A stretch of DNA of 64,000 bases from Flammula alnicola. Its lineage: Eukaryota; Basidiomycota; Agaricomycetes; Agaricales; Strophariaceae. The translations under genes and the position numbers were made by a program. Of this stretch, positions 35,494-47,711 are shown piece by piece (the first letter of the stretch is position 1; every line of letters begins with the position of its first letter). The stretch lies in NCBI GenBank assembly GCA_015499995.1, contig JADNRV010000019.1, forward strand, positions 417,768 through 481,767, given 5' to 3'. The notes beneath the pieces are model-generated. The model was not told the origin of the DNA. It saw nothing but the letters and a program-made list of their open reading frames with translations, and ran no database searches.

Positions 35494-37012
35494 TTACTTC
35501 TTGAAACAATTGAGATCCCCGCCCACAATATTGAATTCGACATCCGTAAGATATCCCAGTCCTTGAATGACGGCGACTTGGTCCTTGAGAACTTGTTCGT
35601 CCTGGTGCGGTACCATGATGAAAACGTAGGAGATTGCAGCGAGCGAACGGGGCGCTAAATCCGAGGTTCCAAGTCCGCGTAAGTTATATTTCGCGAGCGC
35701 ATTTCTCGTTACTACGGCAAAGGGAACACGGACTCCGCTGAGGGAACTGAGCTTCAGGGTCGCCAGAAGAGGAAGCAGTTGCCCGCAGGCAATCATTTCC
35801 ATGGTTGGTGCGTGTATGAAGAGGCCCAATGGGAGATGCAAGGCGCGGAGATTCGGGACGGTCTTGAAAAGCTCTTCCAACTCGGTATACGACATGTCAC
35901 GTTGAGGACGGCGAGGGGCGGGGGGCGCTCCATCTGGAACAGTGGGTGGCGGCAAGTCCGAGAAAATGAGCACCTGCAAAGTCGTGGCCGACTTCTCGAG
36001 CATGCTCGTGAAGATCGACATCTCCCACCCTCGACTTGGATCATGTAGCTCCACCCTCAGCTCTCTGATCGAAGGAAGTTGGAGGAGCGAAAATATCCTA
36101 TGGTCGTTGCTAGGGTCGATGAGCCTGAGGCGTAGCCTCTGAAGCTGTCGCGCCTCGGCGTGTGGGATCTCTTGAACCAACGGGTGGTCGAGGCAAATAT
36201 ATGTTGTGAAATCGATTTGGAAGAACCCCTCTGTAAGAGAATGGGTCGAGAAATGGATGATAGTCATGAAAACGTCTGGCGACATCGCGGTACTACCCAG
36301 GTTGAGTGTCGCGAGATTGTTCCATGGAAGTTGAAGATCGAGCGGGTGGATGCCATTGAATATGTGGAATGTGGCGCGTCGGAGGTTTGGAAGGGACTGG
36401 AACACAGTGAAGCTGGAGTTTTCCTTTTTGGTAAACGGCGTCAAGCGGTAGACAAAGTCGTTAAGGAAGGTGATTTCGACGGACTCCAGCACTCCCAGCG
36501 TACCGAGGGGAATTTTCAGGAAAGACTTGATTACCGATTTGGTGCAAATGATACAGGTAAGGGACCGTATGCGCGACGCGCATGGCAAAATGATGGATTT
36601 GACGATGTTGAACGCCCCACCGCCATACATGAGCTGCTGAGCGCTGGTAGGTAGCTGGCCAGCTGGCATGGCTAAACGCGTATCGGCGCAAAAGTTTAAG
36701 ATAGGAGCGCCCCTGGCTTCTCCTGAGCCAGAGTTTCGCCAGCCGGAGTAAATGCATAGGGTGCTGGAAGGGAATGGGCGAGAACACGGCGTTTTGCCAT
36801 ATTGTAGGCGTGGCGAGCATCAGGCGGCGCCATTGCTGGCAGACCTGGGCCAAGGAATTCCTGGTGTCGGACTGGGGTGGTGGAATAACGGTCACGCTCT
36901 CAAAGCAGAGAAAAAATATCACAAGCAGCAGTTTGTCGGGGAAATTGCGCAGAGGCATGTTTGCAGGTTGGCGGCGTGGTCGCCTGCTTGAAAAACGGTT
37001 CTTGGGAGGCAT
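35494..37012 (-). CDS. F-box protein with LRR-like C-terminus, frame-broken
   Basis: The N-terminal part (start at 37012 or, equally possible, 36958) has an F-box: MPLRNFPDKLLLVIFFLC, then SLAQVCQQWRRLMLATPTIW. It runs to KLWLRRSQG. The rest, in another frame from about 36,700, reads APILNFCADTRLAMPAGQ and ends ...NIVGGDLNCFKK at 35494. It carries repeated Leu-rich strands (LPNLRRATFHI, LQRLRLRLIDP, VPNLRALHLPLG). F-box proteins recruit substrates to SCF ubiquitin ligases through Skp1. The join needs one base removed (or two added) near 36,705, where the sequence reads CAGGGGCGCTCC. No intron explains it. Either a sequence error or a recent pseudogene. Confidence 0.68.
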
Positions 37013-38133
37013 GCAGTCGTCGGCGCTGTTCTGGATTAGCGAGGAGAACGAATCCGATGCAGGAGCCGAGCGCGTTTTGCTGGCTAGGAAAAAGAGCACG
37101 GAATATAATTAGCTTCCACAAACTCTGGCACGACGAGCGGCGCACACCTATGGGCACTCGCAGCGTTTTGGACTGATTTTAAAGGTAAGCTGTCGTAGGC
37201 CTCACTTGCGCGCTTTTTCGAGAGGAAAAAAAGGTTGGGGGGGGGAGGAATGGATGGGCAGTATTTGGCTGTCTGCTTATTTGACAAACCTTATTTTCAA
37301 AAAGGGCCCTAAAATTCCCCCAAATGCATCTATTAAAGGCTGACATATACTCAAAGGGGCGGATGCCGAACCCACGACAATATTCTCCGCCAATAGAATT
37401 CCTTCCCGAGGTCCTCATTGTTTTCAGACACGCCTTTTACATAACTGATCATGCAGGGCATGCTTTTGGGGCTTTCTTGAGGTTTCCAAGTTATTCCCCA
37501 CTCTCTGGCTCGAAGAATTCTTTGATTGGGTAATTTCTCAGACTACAGACAGTATCCACCTCCTGGGATCTTCACAGGAGAAATAAAATTACAAAATACT
37601 GTCTAATGAATGTTTTCGGTCCGCGCCGCCCTTTTTACGTTCTGTTCTTGTTCTGGTCCACGAAAAGGCTGTGAACACGGGTGCAATGGTGGAATTCTTA
37701 TCTTGGATATTGAGCACCCACTTTTTCTACATGAGACAATCATTTTCTATGCAGAACCCCGACAGCGACTCCGCGACGTTTGAATTGCAAGTTATGGCGT
37801 TCAAGTTGAATTTGCATTGAGCACTCAGACAAGTCATAGCGACATTGAAGTGGCGTTGAAATATTTATTCCTTAACGCTTTACCTGTACAAACCCTCCCT
37901 CAGTCGCACTTTACGTTGTTCCGACATTTCCTTCAACATCAAGAATGATTAAGTTGGCTTTGAGCAAGCCTTCGAGGTGCCGCGGAGTTGCCCGTTTGTT
38001 TGGTGGCGCCGGTCTGCATAAATATTTGCACCTGCTTGTCAGGGATGCTCCAGAGAAGCATGACGTCATGCATTCACGTTTGTGATTTCTTGCTTTCTTC
38101 GCGCATTGTCAGTACCTGGCACATTTACCCGAC
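37013..38133. other. Divergent intergenic region
   Basis: Lies between the F-box gene and the GH5 gene, which point away from each other. A G8 run occurs near 37,235. No gene supported. Confidence 0.45.
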
Positions 38134-39884
38134 ATGAACAAGCTTTTCAATAAGTTAAAAAGCCATTCACATTCACAAAGTAAATTTTCCTTAGATCCCA
38201 ACGAACCCATCGCTCCCCAAGACATCTATCGCTACCGCCAGCAACGTGGTGTCAACTTAGGTGCATAGAGTCTCTTATTTCTGAACGTGATGGTTTTTAT
38301 ATTTATTTATACAGGATCCTGGTTTGTTCTTGAGCGATGGATTGCAGATGAACCATTTCAGTGCGCTAAAGCTCCTGCACAAAGCGATCTTGACGTCGCT
38401 CACGGCCAACGAGCAAAACAAATTCTGGAGCATCACTGGGATGCGTGGATCCAAGAAGAGGACTGGAAATGGATTGCAGCTCGCGGTATAAATTCTGTTC
38501 GAATTCCAGTAAGCATCTCCGCCACTATCTTTATTTTTATTCACCACTTATGACCGCCGAAGATTGGCTACTATCACCTGTGCGGTATCGACCCCACTGT
38601 CCTTCACGGAACAGACTTCCAACCATTCCACGAAGTTTACTCTGGAGCCTGGCAGAGAATAACGCAAGCTATTCAGAGAGCTGCCTCATATGACATCGGC
38701 GTGTTGATAGGTCAGACATGTTCAATCCATATAACTATCATATATCCCAGTTGTATTGAGACATGGTCTTCAGATCTTCACGCCGCTCCTGGAAAGCAAA
38801 ACAATGACTCCCATGCAGGAACATCGGACAAGGCAAACTTCTTCAATGATCCGCACAACCAAAAGCACACTATCCACGTTCTCCGTCTCTCGTCAACAAT
38901 CTTCATCAGTTTACAAACTCCTTCGACCCTCCATTGCTTAATATAATCGGTATCGAGCTTATAAACGAGCCTTGCCCTCCATCGGACCACGCCCTCCAGA
39001 CGTGGTATTCGTCCGCGATTTCCACTCTACGATCACTCGACCCAAGTCTTCCAATTTACTTAGGTGAATGTTGGCGAACAGAGCTTACGCTGACTTTATT
39101 TCCCATCTTCCCACATCCTCCGCTTTGACTGTGCTCGACCATCACCTTTATCGTTGCTTCACGTCTTCAGACATCTCCGCTTCAGCTGAAGACCACGCGC
39201 GCTCTTTAGCGGATCCTTCTGCTACCACGCCGAGAATGTTAGCAAGCGCCGCTGAGAAAGCAGGTCGAGCTGGAGGTGGAATTGTCATCGGAGAATGGTC
39301 GGGCGCGTTGAATCCAGGTTCGTTGAGAGGAGTGCCTGGGGAACAGAAAAGCTATGTGAACGCCCAGTTGAACCTTTTCGAGAGGGTGTGCGCAGGTTGG
39401 TTTTTCTGGACGTATAAGAAGCAACACCCCGGAGATACAGGGTGGAGCTTTCGCGATGCGGTCGAGAGAAACATTTTTCCAAGCTTTGTTGGTATCAAGC
39501 CTCGCACACTAACCCAGGAAGAGTACGATGCACAGAAGGCGGCCCGTGACTCAATGAAGGATAAGGCCCTAGGTACGTCGTCCTTAATTCGGCCAGTCAT
39601 TGCGTTTCTGACCCTGCCATGCAGCAGAGCACGTTGGATATTGGTCGAAATATCCGGGCAAATACGATCATTCTCGCTTCGCGGAGGGATACACGATCGG
39701 TTGGGATGACGCCTTTACATTCATCTGTTCGACAGCGTCGAGTTCAAAGACAATCAACCAAATCGGATTCAAAGGAGCCTGGGCACGTAAGCGAACCCAA
39801 GACCACGGAAAGAATTACTGGGAATTCGAGACAGGTTTCATTCAGGCGGCCAATGAAGCAACGGCGTACTATAACCAGCGTTGA
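38134..39884 (+). CDS. GH5 exo-beta-1,3-glucanase-like glycoside hydrolase, frame-broken
   Basis: Exons are 38134-38260, 38315-38508, 38563-38710, 38774-39572 and 39625-39884. The protein begins without a signal peptide and has the GH5 start RGVNLGSWFVLERWI, then YHLCGIDPTV, and the strand DLHAAPGKQN. The acid/base Glu lies in IGIELINEPC and the nucleophile Glu in IVIGEWSGAL. YKKQHPGDTGWSFRDAVE and AEHVGYWSKYPGKYDHS follow. Such enzymes trim beta-1,3/1,6-glucan of the cell wall. Exon 4 needs two single-base additions: after HVLR (about 38,884) to read SLVNNLHQF, and after ECWRT (about 39,076) to read AYADFISHLP. With both added all phases agree at 509 residues. As written the enzyme would be truncated before its catalytic Glu. 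Confidence 0.78.
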
Positions 39885-39945
39885 AGTCCATGTATGTACT
39901 ACGAATAATGTACGGCGTGTAAAAAAACAGTAAACATCTTGCATA

Positions 39946-41190
39946 CTACTCGTGTGGTGAGTTGTACCTAACCCGCACTTCTTTTCCCCCAAACCGCCCG
40001 CATCGTACCTCCATCAACGTTACTAGCGAGGACAAACACTGTGTCGGCCCGCGCGTCCAACGTTGATACCATATCTCCGTCACCATCGTCCATTCGTATG
40101 CGATGTCGACACATATAAGATGCTGACACATCGAAAATAGGTCTTGTACCAGGCTCTCGCGATCTTCAAGGGGGATTGGGAGGTGATTACTGCCCCATTT
40201 GAACGAAAAGACGAGTTCTTGCAGGTTTTTCAGCCCCTTGATCAACATGAGTTCCTGGGAATTCAAAATCGAAATAGATGAGCCTAACGGAGAAGAGGTC
40301 TTTAATGGAGGAAGGGAAATCACATCAGATAGGAGCCCGACCAGCTCCAACTTCTGGAGGGAATGCAGGTGGTCTACAACCATACAGAAATGCGGGCGAG
40401 AGAAGTAGCCTCCGAACGAGAGCGTACGCAGGCGCCCTAATTCGAGATCTAAATGGATCATGGGGTCGTTATTGAAATCTTGGAGCTCGGGTACCCATGA
40501 TACCTCGGTGATACGACGACCTGGAAGAAACGATTCAAGTGTAATGCGATTCCCTCCGAGCGAGGTCAAGTTGGGACAGCAAGCACTGGAATAGGTCCTC
40601 CCTCTCTTTGATTCGAGGTAGAGATGCCTCAAACTGTGTTGTTGGACCAGGAACTGACTCATTATCTCCCCTTCTGAATGGTTCGCCCAATGGAGCCCCT
40701 CGAGCTGGAAAGGAGAATCGAGCAGCAGCTCAGCGGCTGGGTGGCCACCGAATGCGCGAAAATGGAACACTTTCAGGTTCGTCATCTTCCGGAGGCCTGA
40801 ATAGAGGAGATCCCAGAGCGGGTTCTCCTTATAGTGGACAATATTAATGCTGTGGTAGACCTGTACGAGACCAGCAAGGCGGGGGTTTTGGTTGATTGTA
40901 CTGAGGAAAGCTATGTGTTGGGGAACGTCACTACCGTCGTCAAGGACGCTGTACAGCTGTCTTTCTGCATCTGCGCGGAGAATTCTGGACGTCACGGACA
41001 GCGCTAACAGTGTTGGTCGGTGCTCGAGGTGCTCGATGATGGGGCGGAATAACTCCGGTGGTATTCTACGCGTCGACAAAGGAGTACCGTGGTTCTCAGA
41101 TACTTGTGCGATAACGATTTATCAGTTAACAAGGAACTCAGAACCGACAGAGCACATACTCAAGTCTTCGCGATGCCCCTCGATTGCCAT
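39946..41190 (-). CDS. F-box protein with LRR-like C-terminus
   Basis: Exon 1 (41190-41160, MAIEGHREDL) joins exon 2 (41102-39946) across a 57-bp intron in phase, giving about 395 residues. The F-box is IPPELFRPIIEHLEHRPTLL with LALSVTSRILRADAE. Leu-rich strands follow (MTNLKVFHFRAF, HSLRHLYLES, LRTLSFGGYF, LQKLELVGLL). The frame is clean. It is convergent with the GH5 gene, with only 61 bp between stop codons. As an SCF adaptor it would choose substrates through the LRR-like part. The target is unknown. F-box genes of this kind are numerous in mushrooms. Confidence 0.78.
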
Positions 41191-41700
41191 TTAGGAAGCG
41201 TATTCAGATCCAGAAGATGAGGGACGCAGTTAACGTTGAAGCTCGAGCGTTGAGATATGTCAGTCGGTCAGCGATCACCTGACACCGAACACCGAGGTAA
41301 GCATCGGGGAGCGAGGAAGAAATCTTTACTTTGGCAGATTAAGGCAAACAACCTGATGGACGTGGGATGGATGGGGTACACAGTTGGGAGGAGTCAGGAC
41401 CGTCGACACAGCGTTGAAAATAGGCAAACCTATCGTGCGAAGGAAGTCTAAAGATGGATCCAGACATACACGGCGGAAAGATGAGCCAGATTTGACTGAA
41501 TGATGCACTGTGAGCCAGCTGGACAGGCAGAAAGAGAGGAGGCATAAACGACACGCAGCAAGAGAACGAGAGTGTGTTGGATAGAGTTTACTTAGAGCCT
41601 TCGAGACGGACGACCTTGCAAGAGCTGGTTGATGATTTATCGCCTTGCTGCGTAGCAGAGAGGCTTCTCCCGGTCTAAATTCACTATATAAGGAAGGACT
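41191..41700. other. Intergenic, no gene seen
   Basis: Promoter side of the F-box gene at 41190. Short frames only. Confidence 0.4.
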
Positions 41701-41955
41701 TTTGTCCCATTGTTTGTTTGGTTTGGATGGTTACGTCTTCCTGTCAGTCACCACCAAATAAAAGTTTGTACCCATTCAACTTGATTTCGAGTTTTGTCCC
41801 ATTGTTTGTTTGGTTTGCATGGTTACGTCTTCCTGTCAATCACCACCAAATAAAAGTTTGTACCCATTCAACTTGAATTCGAGTTTTGTCCCATTGTTTG
41901 TTTGGTTTGAATGGTTACGTCTCCTTGTCAATCGTCACCAAATATAATTCTTGTT
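41701..41955 (+). repeat. 92-bp tandem repeat, about 2.7 copies
   Basis: TTTGTCCCATTGTTTGTTTG recurs at 41701, 41793 and 41885. Each unit includes GGTTACGTCT and CACCAAATAAAAG and ends CCCATTCAACTTGA. The third copy is diverged and cut short after CACCAAATATAA. Confidence 0.92.
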
Positions 41956-42159
41956 CAACTTGCGTTCTGCACAGTATTGACTGGTGAACGTTGAACGTTT
42001 GAACCGCCGATCACATCCAATGATAACGCACGGGAAGCGTTGGCGCTGAAGTTGAGGGTCAACAACAGCGGTCCGCACTGGCGAAGCCTCCCGCGAGGGC
42101 GAGCATTTTACCTCTGGGGTGTCCAAATTCAAACAAGAGGCAGTGGGAGAATGCGACAT
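41935..42159 (-). CDS. Small frame with half of a C2H2-like zinc finger
   Basis: ATG at 42159 gives 74 codons: Ser/Pro-rich, then RFPCVIIGCDRRFKRS, which looks like the first half of a fungal C2H2 finger. The His pair is missing and the end runs into the 92-bp repeat. Probably a gene fragment. Confidence 0.25.
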   Translation of the reverse strand: MSHSPTASCLNLDTPEVKCSPSREASPVRTAVVDPQLQRQRFPCVIIGCDRRFKRSTFTSQYCAERKLNKNYIW

Positions 42160-42339
42160 AGATGACTGCGGCGAATGCAACTAGGGGTTGCCAAGTAGAT
42201 GAGGAAGAAGAAAATTGGTGCGGTAAGGAGGTTGTGAAATTGAGGTTAAAGGTGTTAGAATTAGAATATTCATGTAGATTCAGCTGGGGAGAGAGGCCTG
42301 GGACGCTATGAGCGACGAGATCCAGTTAGTCGATAGAAT

Positions 42340-42441
42340 ATGAAGTTGTTTCTTTGTTCAGCTCGACCTAGCCCTTCCAAGAAGTGTAAAATGAAGTTGT
42401 TTCTTTGTTCAGCTCGACCTAGCCCTTCCAAGAAGTGTAAA
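42340..42441 (+). repeat. Perfect 51-bp tandem duplication
   Basis: A 51-bp unit starting ATGAAGTTGTTTCTTTGTTC at 42340 is repeated exactly at 42391. A perfect match suggests a recent event. Confidence 0.95.
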
Positions 42442-44055
42442 ATCAGTGACACTTTGAAATCATAATACCTTCGCCTGTCTTCTCTAAACATAGTTGTTGT
42501 AGGATTTACGGACAGTGACAAACGTGCTGCGAGTGCAACACTCGACGGCCACCTCCTATATTCCCTATATTTCATATTACTTACGCTCGTGCGCACCTGC
42601 GCTACATTATTTCATATTTCGGACTCTTTTATACTCATATATAAAGTTGATAGCAACGTTCGCGCACCTCAGTCGTTTGTCCCCCAAACACTGAGGTGAG
42701 CTCTCTTACTTACTGTTCATATTGTCTTAGACTTACGACGTACTATAGTGATTATCTTATAGGTATCTACTTAATGATTAGTCGTTTGTCCCCCAAACAC
42801 TGTTGTCTCTATACATAAGTAGTCTCTGAAATGGTGAGCCTTATCCTTATGACACTTAAGGTGTAACAAATGTGACTGATGCAGCAAGGCGCTGGAGACG
42901 AAGTCGACCTTTTATTTTAAACTTCAATGCAGGAAATTGGAATCATTCGTTTGATCCCAGGAGCGAGGCCGTCGGCCGCAGTCCTCCAGGCTCCAGCACT
43001 GGCAGAGCAGTACTTGTCCTCCGCAGTCCAGTCATGGGGATGTTTGTCGTGTGTTTGTCCAAGTCGAGACCTCCATAATAATAAAAATAATTACGTACAC
43101 GTTTCTTCGAGCTTATGAGTAAGCTCGTGACCAACTCCTTTCGAACTCCGCAGGGTACTCCAGGAAACGGCTGGGATTTTTATGTTGTGCATGCATGATA
43201 GAGCAAAATTTCGTTGTCCGGCGCTTATTTAGCCGGCTCTGCGTCATGTAAAAAAAGAACCGATCCCAGCCACATCAATGATAAAAGCAGTGGGCTCTAG
43301 GCTCTACCACATAACTAGCCTGCGGAAGATATTTCGCGTTTATAGGTCAGTACATGCAACTTTAAGCGGCGGCTACTTGGTCGTGTTCAGAAAGGTTCAA
43401 CCGGTCGAACGTTCGACGTTCAAGCTTTCAAGCTCAATGACAAGAGCGATAGGGGCGGACATGATGACGCAACCTTGAGTGAGTGTGCATTTCTATTTGA
43501 AAATCAGTAACCATCATTCCCCTCTAATCTTCCACATTCCCTTCTATTGAAGTTCTACTTATTGAAATTACCATCCATTTTAAGGAATGTTACTCCACTG
43601 AATCTGATCCTTGTCAACCAGCTTGCTCCGGTCAGTCCTCTATCTTTTTGTCGCCCAGCCAGAAGACTCTTAGGTGGCACTCATGCCTACGCAGGTTGCA
43701 CTAGGTCGTACCATTACCGTTCGTAAATTGGATTTCTCTTATCAGTAACGAACGCCGAGCGCGACCACGCGCAACCTAGCGCCCAGGGCAGGAACAACAT
43801 GATCCAAAAGTACATGTGATGTGATCGATTCTGATCGATTGCACGTCTAATCCCGATTACAAAACTGATCTCCAGGCCGACGGTCTAGTTTTATGTAGAT
43901 CCATAACCCCACTACGTCGGGGAGCGAAGTTTTTTTTTTGTGCGGCGCGCACGTTACTCCTCGTCGCAAGTAGAAAGTTGGAACTATTCACACGGCGCAC
44001 CATCCACTGCCCTCTATACCTTCCCCTGCGGTATTCGCTGTATAATCCTCCCGAC
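42442..44055. other. Intergenic repeat-bearing stretch
   Basis: GTCGTTTGTCCCCCAAACACTG occurs near 42,672 and again near 42,781 (19-base core TCGTTTGTCCCCCAAACAC). Inverted GGCTGGGAT/ATCCCAGCC arms lie about 90 bp apart (43,170 and 43,262). No gene supported. Confidence 0.4.
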
Positions 44056-45612
44056 ATGCAAATTACCGTCGGAAACACTATAGGTGCACTTGAAATCGGG
44101 TCAATCGTCGCGGTATTCCTCTTCGGGATCGTTACACTGCAATGTCATGTCTATTTCTCGCGTTTCGGGGATGATCGACCAGCATTCAGAGTACTTGTGA
44201 GTATTGAATTTTATATTGATAAAACTTACGTGACGAATCTTGTACGCGGAAGGTCGCGTCTATCTGGTAAGTGTAGCTGTAGTTCCGCATATCCTCAGAC
44301 TGACACTGTCCTGATTTTCTAGGCTTCTAGAACTGGGACATACAATTGCGCTGACATACCAAGTCTACAACCTTACGATTATGCTTTATGGGAAGCCGCA
44401 GGGTGCGCTCAGATTTCCGGCTTTTGGTGTAGTGACGATCTTGGGAGGGCTTATCACGACGCTGGTTCAGGTGAGCTCCGAGCTTCTTGGTAGGCAATTC
44501 AGCCTAACCTCTATCTTTTGTCTGAATAGACCTTCTTCGCCTACCGAGTGTGGACCGTTCTTCCCAATCCATGGCGCTTCATCGGAGTGGGGGCAGCGTT
44601 GGCGTCATGTGTGCGGTGCATTATGGCCATTTACGCTGGGGTGAAGGTCATTACCCTGCCGACTTATTACACGTTCGCTACCGAATTCAGTCCATTTATC
44701 ACGGCGCTCCTCGCCATGGGAGCCGCAATCGATCTCACTATCGCCGCTAGCATGGTTTACTTTTTGTTTCACAGGCGGGAAAAGTCTTTGAGCAGGTGCG
44801 AATTGATATGTTGCGGGTATCCTATTAAATGTTCATGTTGCGTGTAGGGTGACGAGGCTTATTGACCGTCTGATTGCATTCACTATCCGTGAGCAACATT
44901 CTCCGAGTTTTTTACTTCCCTGCCTTACTTTTTCTTAATGAATTAGGCACCGGTCTTATCACCAGGTCTGTCCCAATTATATTCCGATTTATTCAAATCT
45001 AACCGCCGAGTCGTAGCCTTGCCGCTGTTGCGGTTCTCATTCTCGTAAGTGTATTCCATCTCGGCTTCGTGAGGAGGCGGTTTCTGACGTGCTTTGCAGT
45101 TCCGGACCATGCCCTTGAACCGTAAGCGTACACGACTTTCCGCTCTATGCAGAATTTACTCATTATATCTCACTTCCAAAGTCATTTATATATCTACATA
45201 TATGTCGCTGGCGAAACGTACGTCTCTCCGTGATCAGCCTACCGTTCTGTAGCTCATAGGATAACTGTTGCAGTGTATACGAACTCTCTCCTTTCTACGT
45301 AAGAGCACCTCGTCTCGTGCCCAACCGACGTCCTCATGTGCCCGATTTTCTCCAGGCTGAACGCACGGAGCTCATTGAGAGACACCGTTGCGAAATCAGT
45401 CTCCGTGGAGGTCCCCCGCCCGACCGTGACGAGACTTCGTCGAGCGACGTCCTCCTCAGGCTCGAGAAGCGGTCCCGCTGAACCAGTGAGTCACTAAATT
45501 TTGCTATCGCTGCTTGTCCGCCTGGTCTTATTACGGTTTGCAGTTCAAGAATCCGATATCTATTGAGATGCAGACGACCACGGAGTTCAAAACCGATGAT
45601 TCTTATTATTAG
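44056..45612 (+). CDS. DUF6534-family seven-helix membrane protein
   Basis: A many-exon gene. Exon 1 (44056-44196) reads ALEIGSIVAVFLFGIVTLQC. A 14-nt micro-exon near 44,255 codes VASIW, followed by LLELGHTIALTYQVYNLTIM and FGVVTILGGLITTLVQ. Next come TFFAYRVWTVLPNPWRF, ASCVRCIMAIYAGVKVI, FITALLAMGAAIDLTIAASM and FLFHRREKSLSR. A chain of very short exons (20-40 nt) between 44,848 and 45,300 codes TRLIDRLIAFTI, GLITS, LAAVAVLIL, and the final helix. The tail LNARSSLRDTV...SIEMQTTTEF ends at TAG 45612. This layout and the tail match the DUF6534 family of mushrooms. Membrane location is clear. Function is unknown. Confidence 0.8.
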
Positions 45613-46132
45613 GTGTGCATCATAAATGGAATAAATCAGATTCTTTGGAGCTAACGGTCTCGGTGCTTACTGTAAGAGAGCCATTTTCTATTTATACAGC
45701 GAGTTCTACTCTTCGCAGCAAATACCCACTGCTATCCGAGATAATGTATTATACAGATAATGTATTATACCACCGTGCTGCTTAGTGTTAACTTCATAGT
45801 CATATTTTTGAGCTCTAGGAGCCCGCGATTATTGGAATAAACGTTCGAAGAGACCAGAGTTCGAGAATGGTCGCAGGAGTCCAGGAAGATTATATATCCC
45901 ATCCAGCGTAGATATAGATCTGCCACACGGATTTCATGGGAAGCAGCGTCCACAAGAAGATATTTAACGGGATCCTGACGGCTGCTTCGCAATGCAAATA
46001 GGGATTATATTTAGAATATGGTGAAGATGTTTTTACGGATACAAGATAAAGCAACGGGATAGCATGCAATGATGATGATACAATTTTCCGTGGTTTAGTA
46101 ATATGGATTGTGTCCACGCATTTGCATTTAGT
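45613..46132. other. Convergent intergenic region
   Basis: Between two convergent genes. AATGTATTATAC is repeated near 45,742 and 45,760. No gene. Confidence 0.45.
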
Positions 46133-47449
46133 TCATGTGAATGACCGGATCCAAGAGAGAGAAGGAGACGCCTCTTCACAGTCGGCAGTTGGGCTTGGCC
46201 TCGGTGTTTCATCATCGTCATAAGGAACCGCATCGCTAAGGCTGATGGCGGTGACGATGGAGGATAGATCTAGGGGTGTGGGTGTGCCATCGACCTGGAT
46301 CGCGCGCGGGGCTGGACTGGAAGGCGCCGCAGTGGAGCGGCGTTTCTCGTCGTGAAGGAGAGAACGGAGGCGGGCACGCGCGCTCCTGGGTGAGTGGGTT
46401 CGTCGAGGGGGTGGTGACAGGAGATCCGAAGGACGGTTGGTTAAAGAGTCAGTAAGCGACAGCGATGAGAGAAAGGGCGAGGATGGTGATCGTTGTATAG
46501 ACGAGGCCGATGTAGGAGGAGAAGGCGCATCACGAAGAGGGAATGGAACGAGAGGACTAGTCGTGTGCCGACGGGTGAGATGTCGTGTAGGGAGAGGCTT
46601 GCCTCGCAACGTCACATCCGATGTCCAGGTGTTGGGTAGTTCCGTAGATACCGTCTCCGGAGAGGATTCCGGTGAAGGTGATGCTGATGCAACGATATAC
46701 GAAGGAATGGGCGTCAATCCAGGAGGACCAAGGGTCGTCACCCGACCTCTTCCCAATCCAATGTGACGAGCTTCATCTGGTGGAGCGAATTGGGGAGCTG
46801 AGTCGATCTTGCTAGTCATACTAGCTTCGTGGGTTGCATTACCCTCTGAAGGGTCTGAACGCCGCTGGAAGAGGCCCTTAACGGGAGAACGTGAGTGGGT
46901 GCCATCTCGGTGCCGACATGGCGCCTCCTGGGCAGTAGGGAGCGGTTTGGATGAGAGAAGTGGAGAAGGAAATGCAGGTCTTTGGTGAACTGAAGAAGAA
47001 ACTCGTATTGTCTCATCTGGTGAGAAGGAAGCCAGGTCCGCGTTGGAAAGGACGACGAAGGTGCCTTTCTTCGCAGTGGAATGAGAAGGCGCAGCAACGT
47101 GGCTGGCACGACGCTGCGGAGGCTGTACGAGCGTCTATATGATCAAAAAATTCTTCTCTGTAGAACAAGAGTGGCGCACCTGGAACTTTCGAAGAGCAGA
47201 TTGCGTCCAGCGGTGACCGTCGAGGTCAGCAAATTCTGCCTTGACGGACTTGAAGGGCTTCAGAAGCATTTGTCGTTGTTCCTAGGGTTACTTCTGGTTG
47301 GCAGGAAGGAAATATGACCACCCAGAAAAAAAATTCACCTCAGTCATCTTCAAAGCTTCTGCTTCCTCTGCTGCGAGCTCCCTCTCAGCCTCCAATAGCC
47401 GTTGTTTACGTTGCTCAGCACGAGTGGCATGGAGTTGTTCGAGAGACAT
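46133..47449 (-). CDS. Unrecognised Ser/Pro-rich protein divergent from PCNA
   Basis: Three exons join in frame: 47449-47339, 47281-47180 and 47134-46133, giving 404 residues with no break. The N-terminus is a strongly helical, charged coiled coil (MSLEQLHATRAEQRKQRL, EAERELAAEEAEALK). It is followed by LKPFKSVKAEFADLDGH and GTFVVLSNADLASFSPDE. The rest is disordered Ser/Pro/Arg-rich with a final LDLSSIVTAISLSDAVPYDD. I do not recognise the family. Its start codon is 262 bp from that of PCNA on the other strand, so the two share a promoter region with MluI-box motifs. Co-expression at G1/S is an inference. Confidence 0.72.
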
Positions 47450-47639
47450 CCTGAATTTGTTGTCGTATAGAGTCGTGAAGTTTGTCGTAAGTATGTATAT
47501 TTCTAGGGAAAGTGAGAAAGACAAGAAAAAAAGAGATAATAGGAGAGAGTGTGTGTCAAAGTTTCGGATGAGGCTGAGCGCCGTGACCCGTGACGTGACA
47601 GACCGTGGAACCAGTGGTGTCCCTCAATTTTTGCTTTGA

Positions 47640-47645
47640 ACGCGT
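47640..47645. promoter_or_regulatory. MluI cell-cycle box (ACGCGT) upstream of PCNA, distal
   Basis: ACGCGT, the site bound by MBF (Mbp1/Res-type) factors in fungi, which drives G1/S genes including PCNA. It lies 67 bp upstream of the PCNA start codon. A TGACGTGA element lies about 45 bp further upstream. Confidence 0.6.
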
Positions 47646-47683
47646 CTTTCTTCCTTCCATCATATACCTCGCCTTCTCTATAC

Positions 47684-47689
47684 ACGCGT
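47684..47689. promoter_or_regulatory. MluI cell-cycle box (ACGCGT) upstream of PCNA, proximal
   Basis: Second ACGCGT, 23 bp before the PCNA start codon. Two exact sites within 50 bp are unlikely by chance. Confidence 0.6.
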
Positions 47690-47711
47690 TTTCCTTTCAT
47701 ATTCCCTCAAA

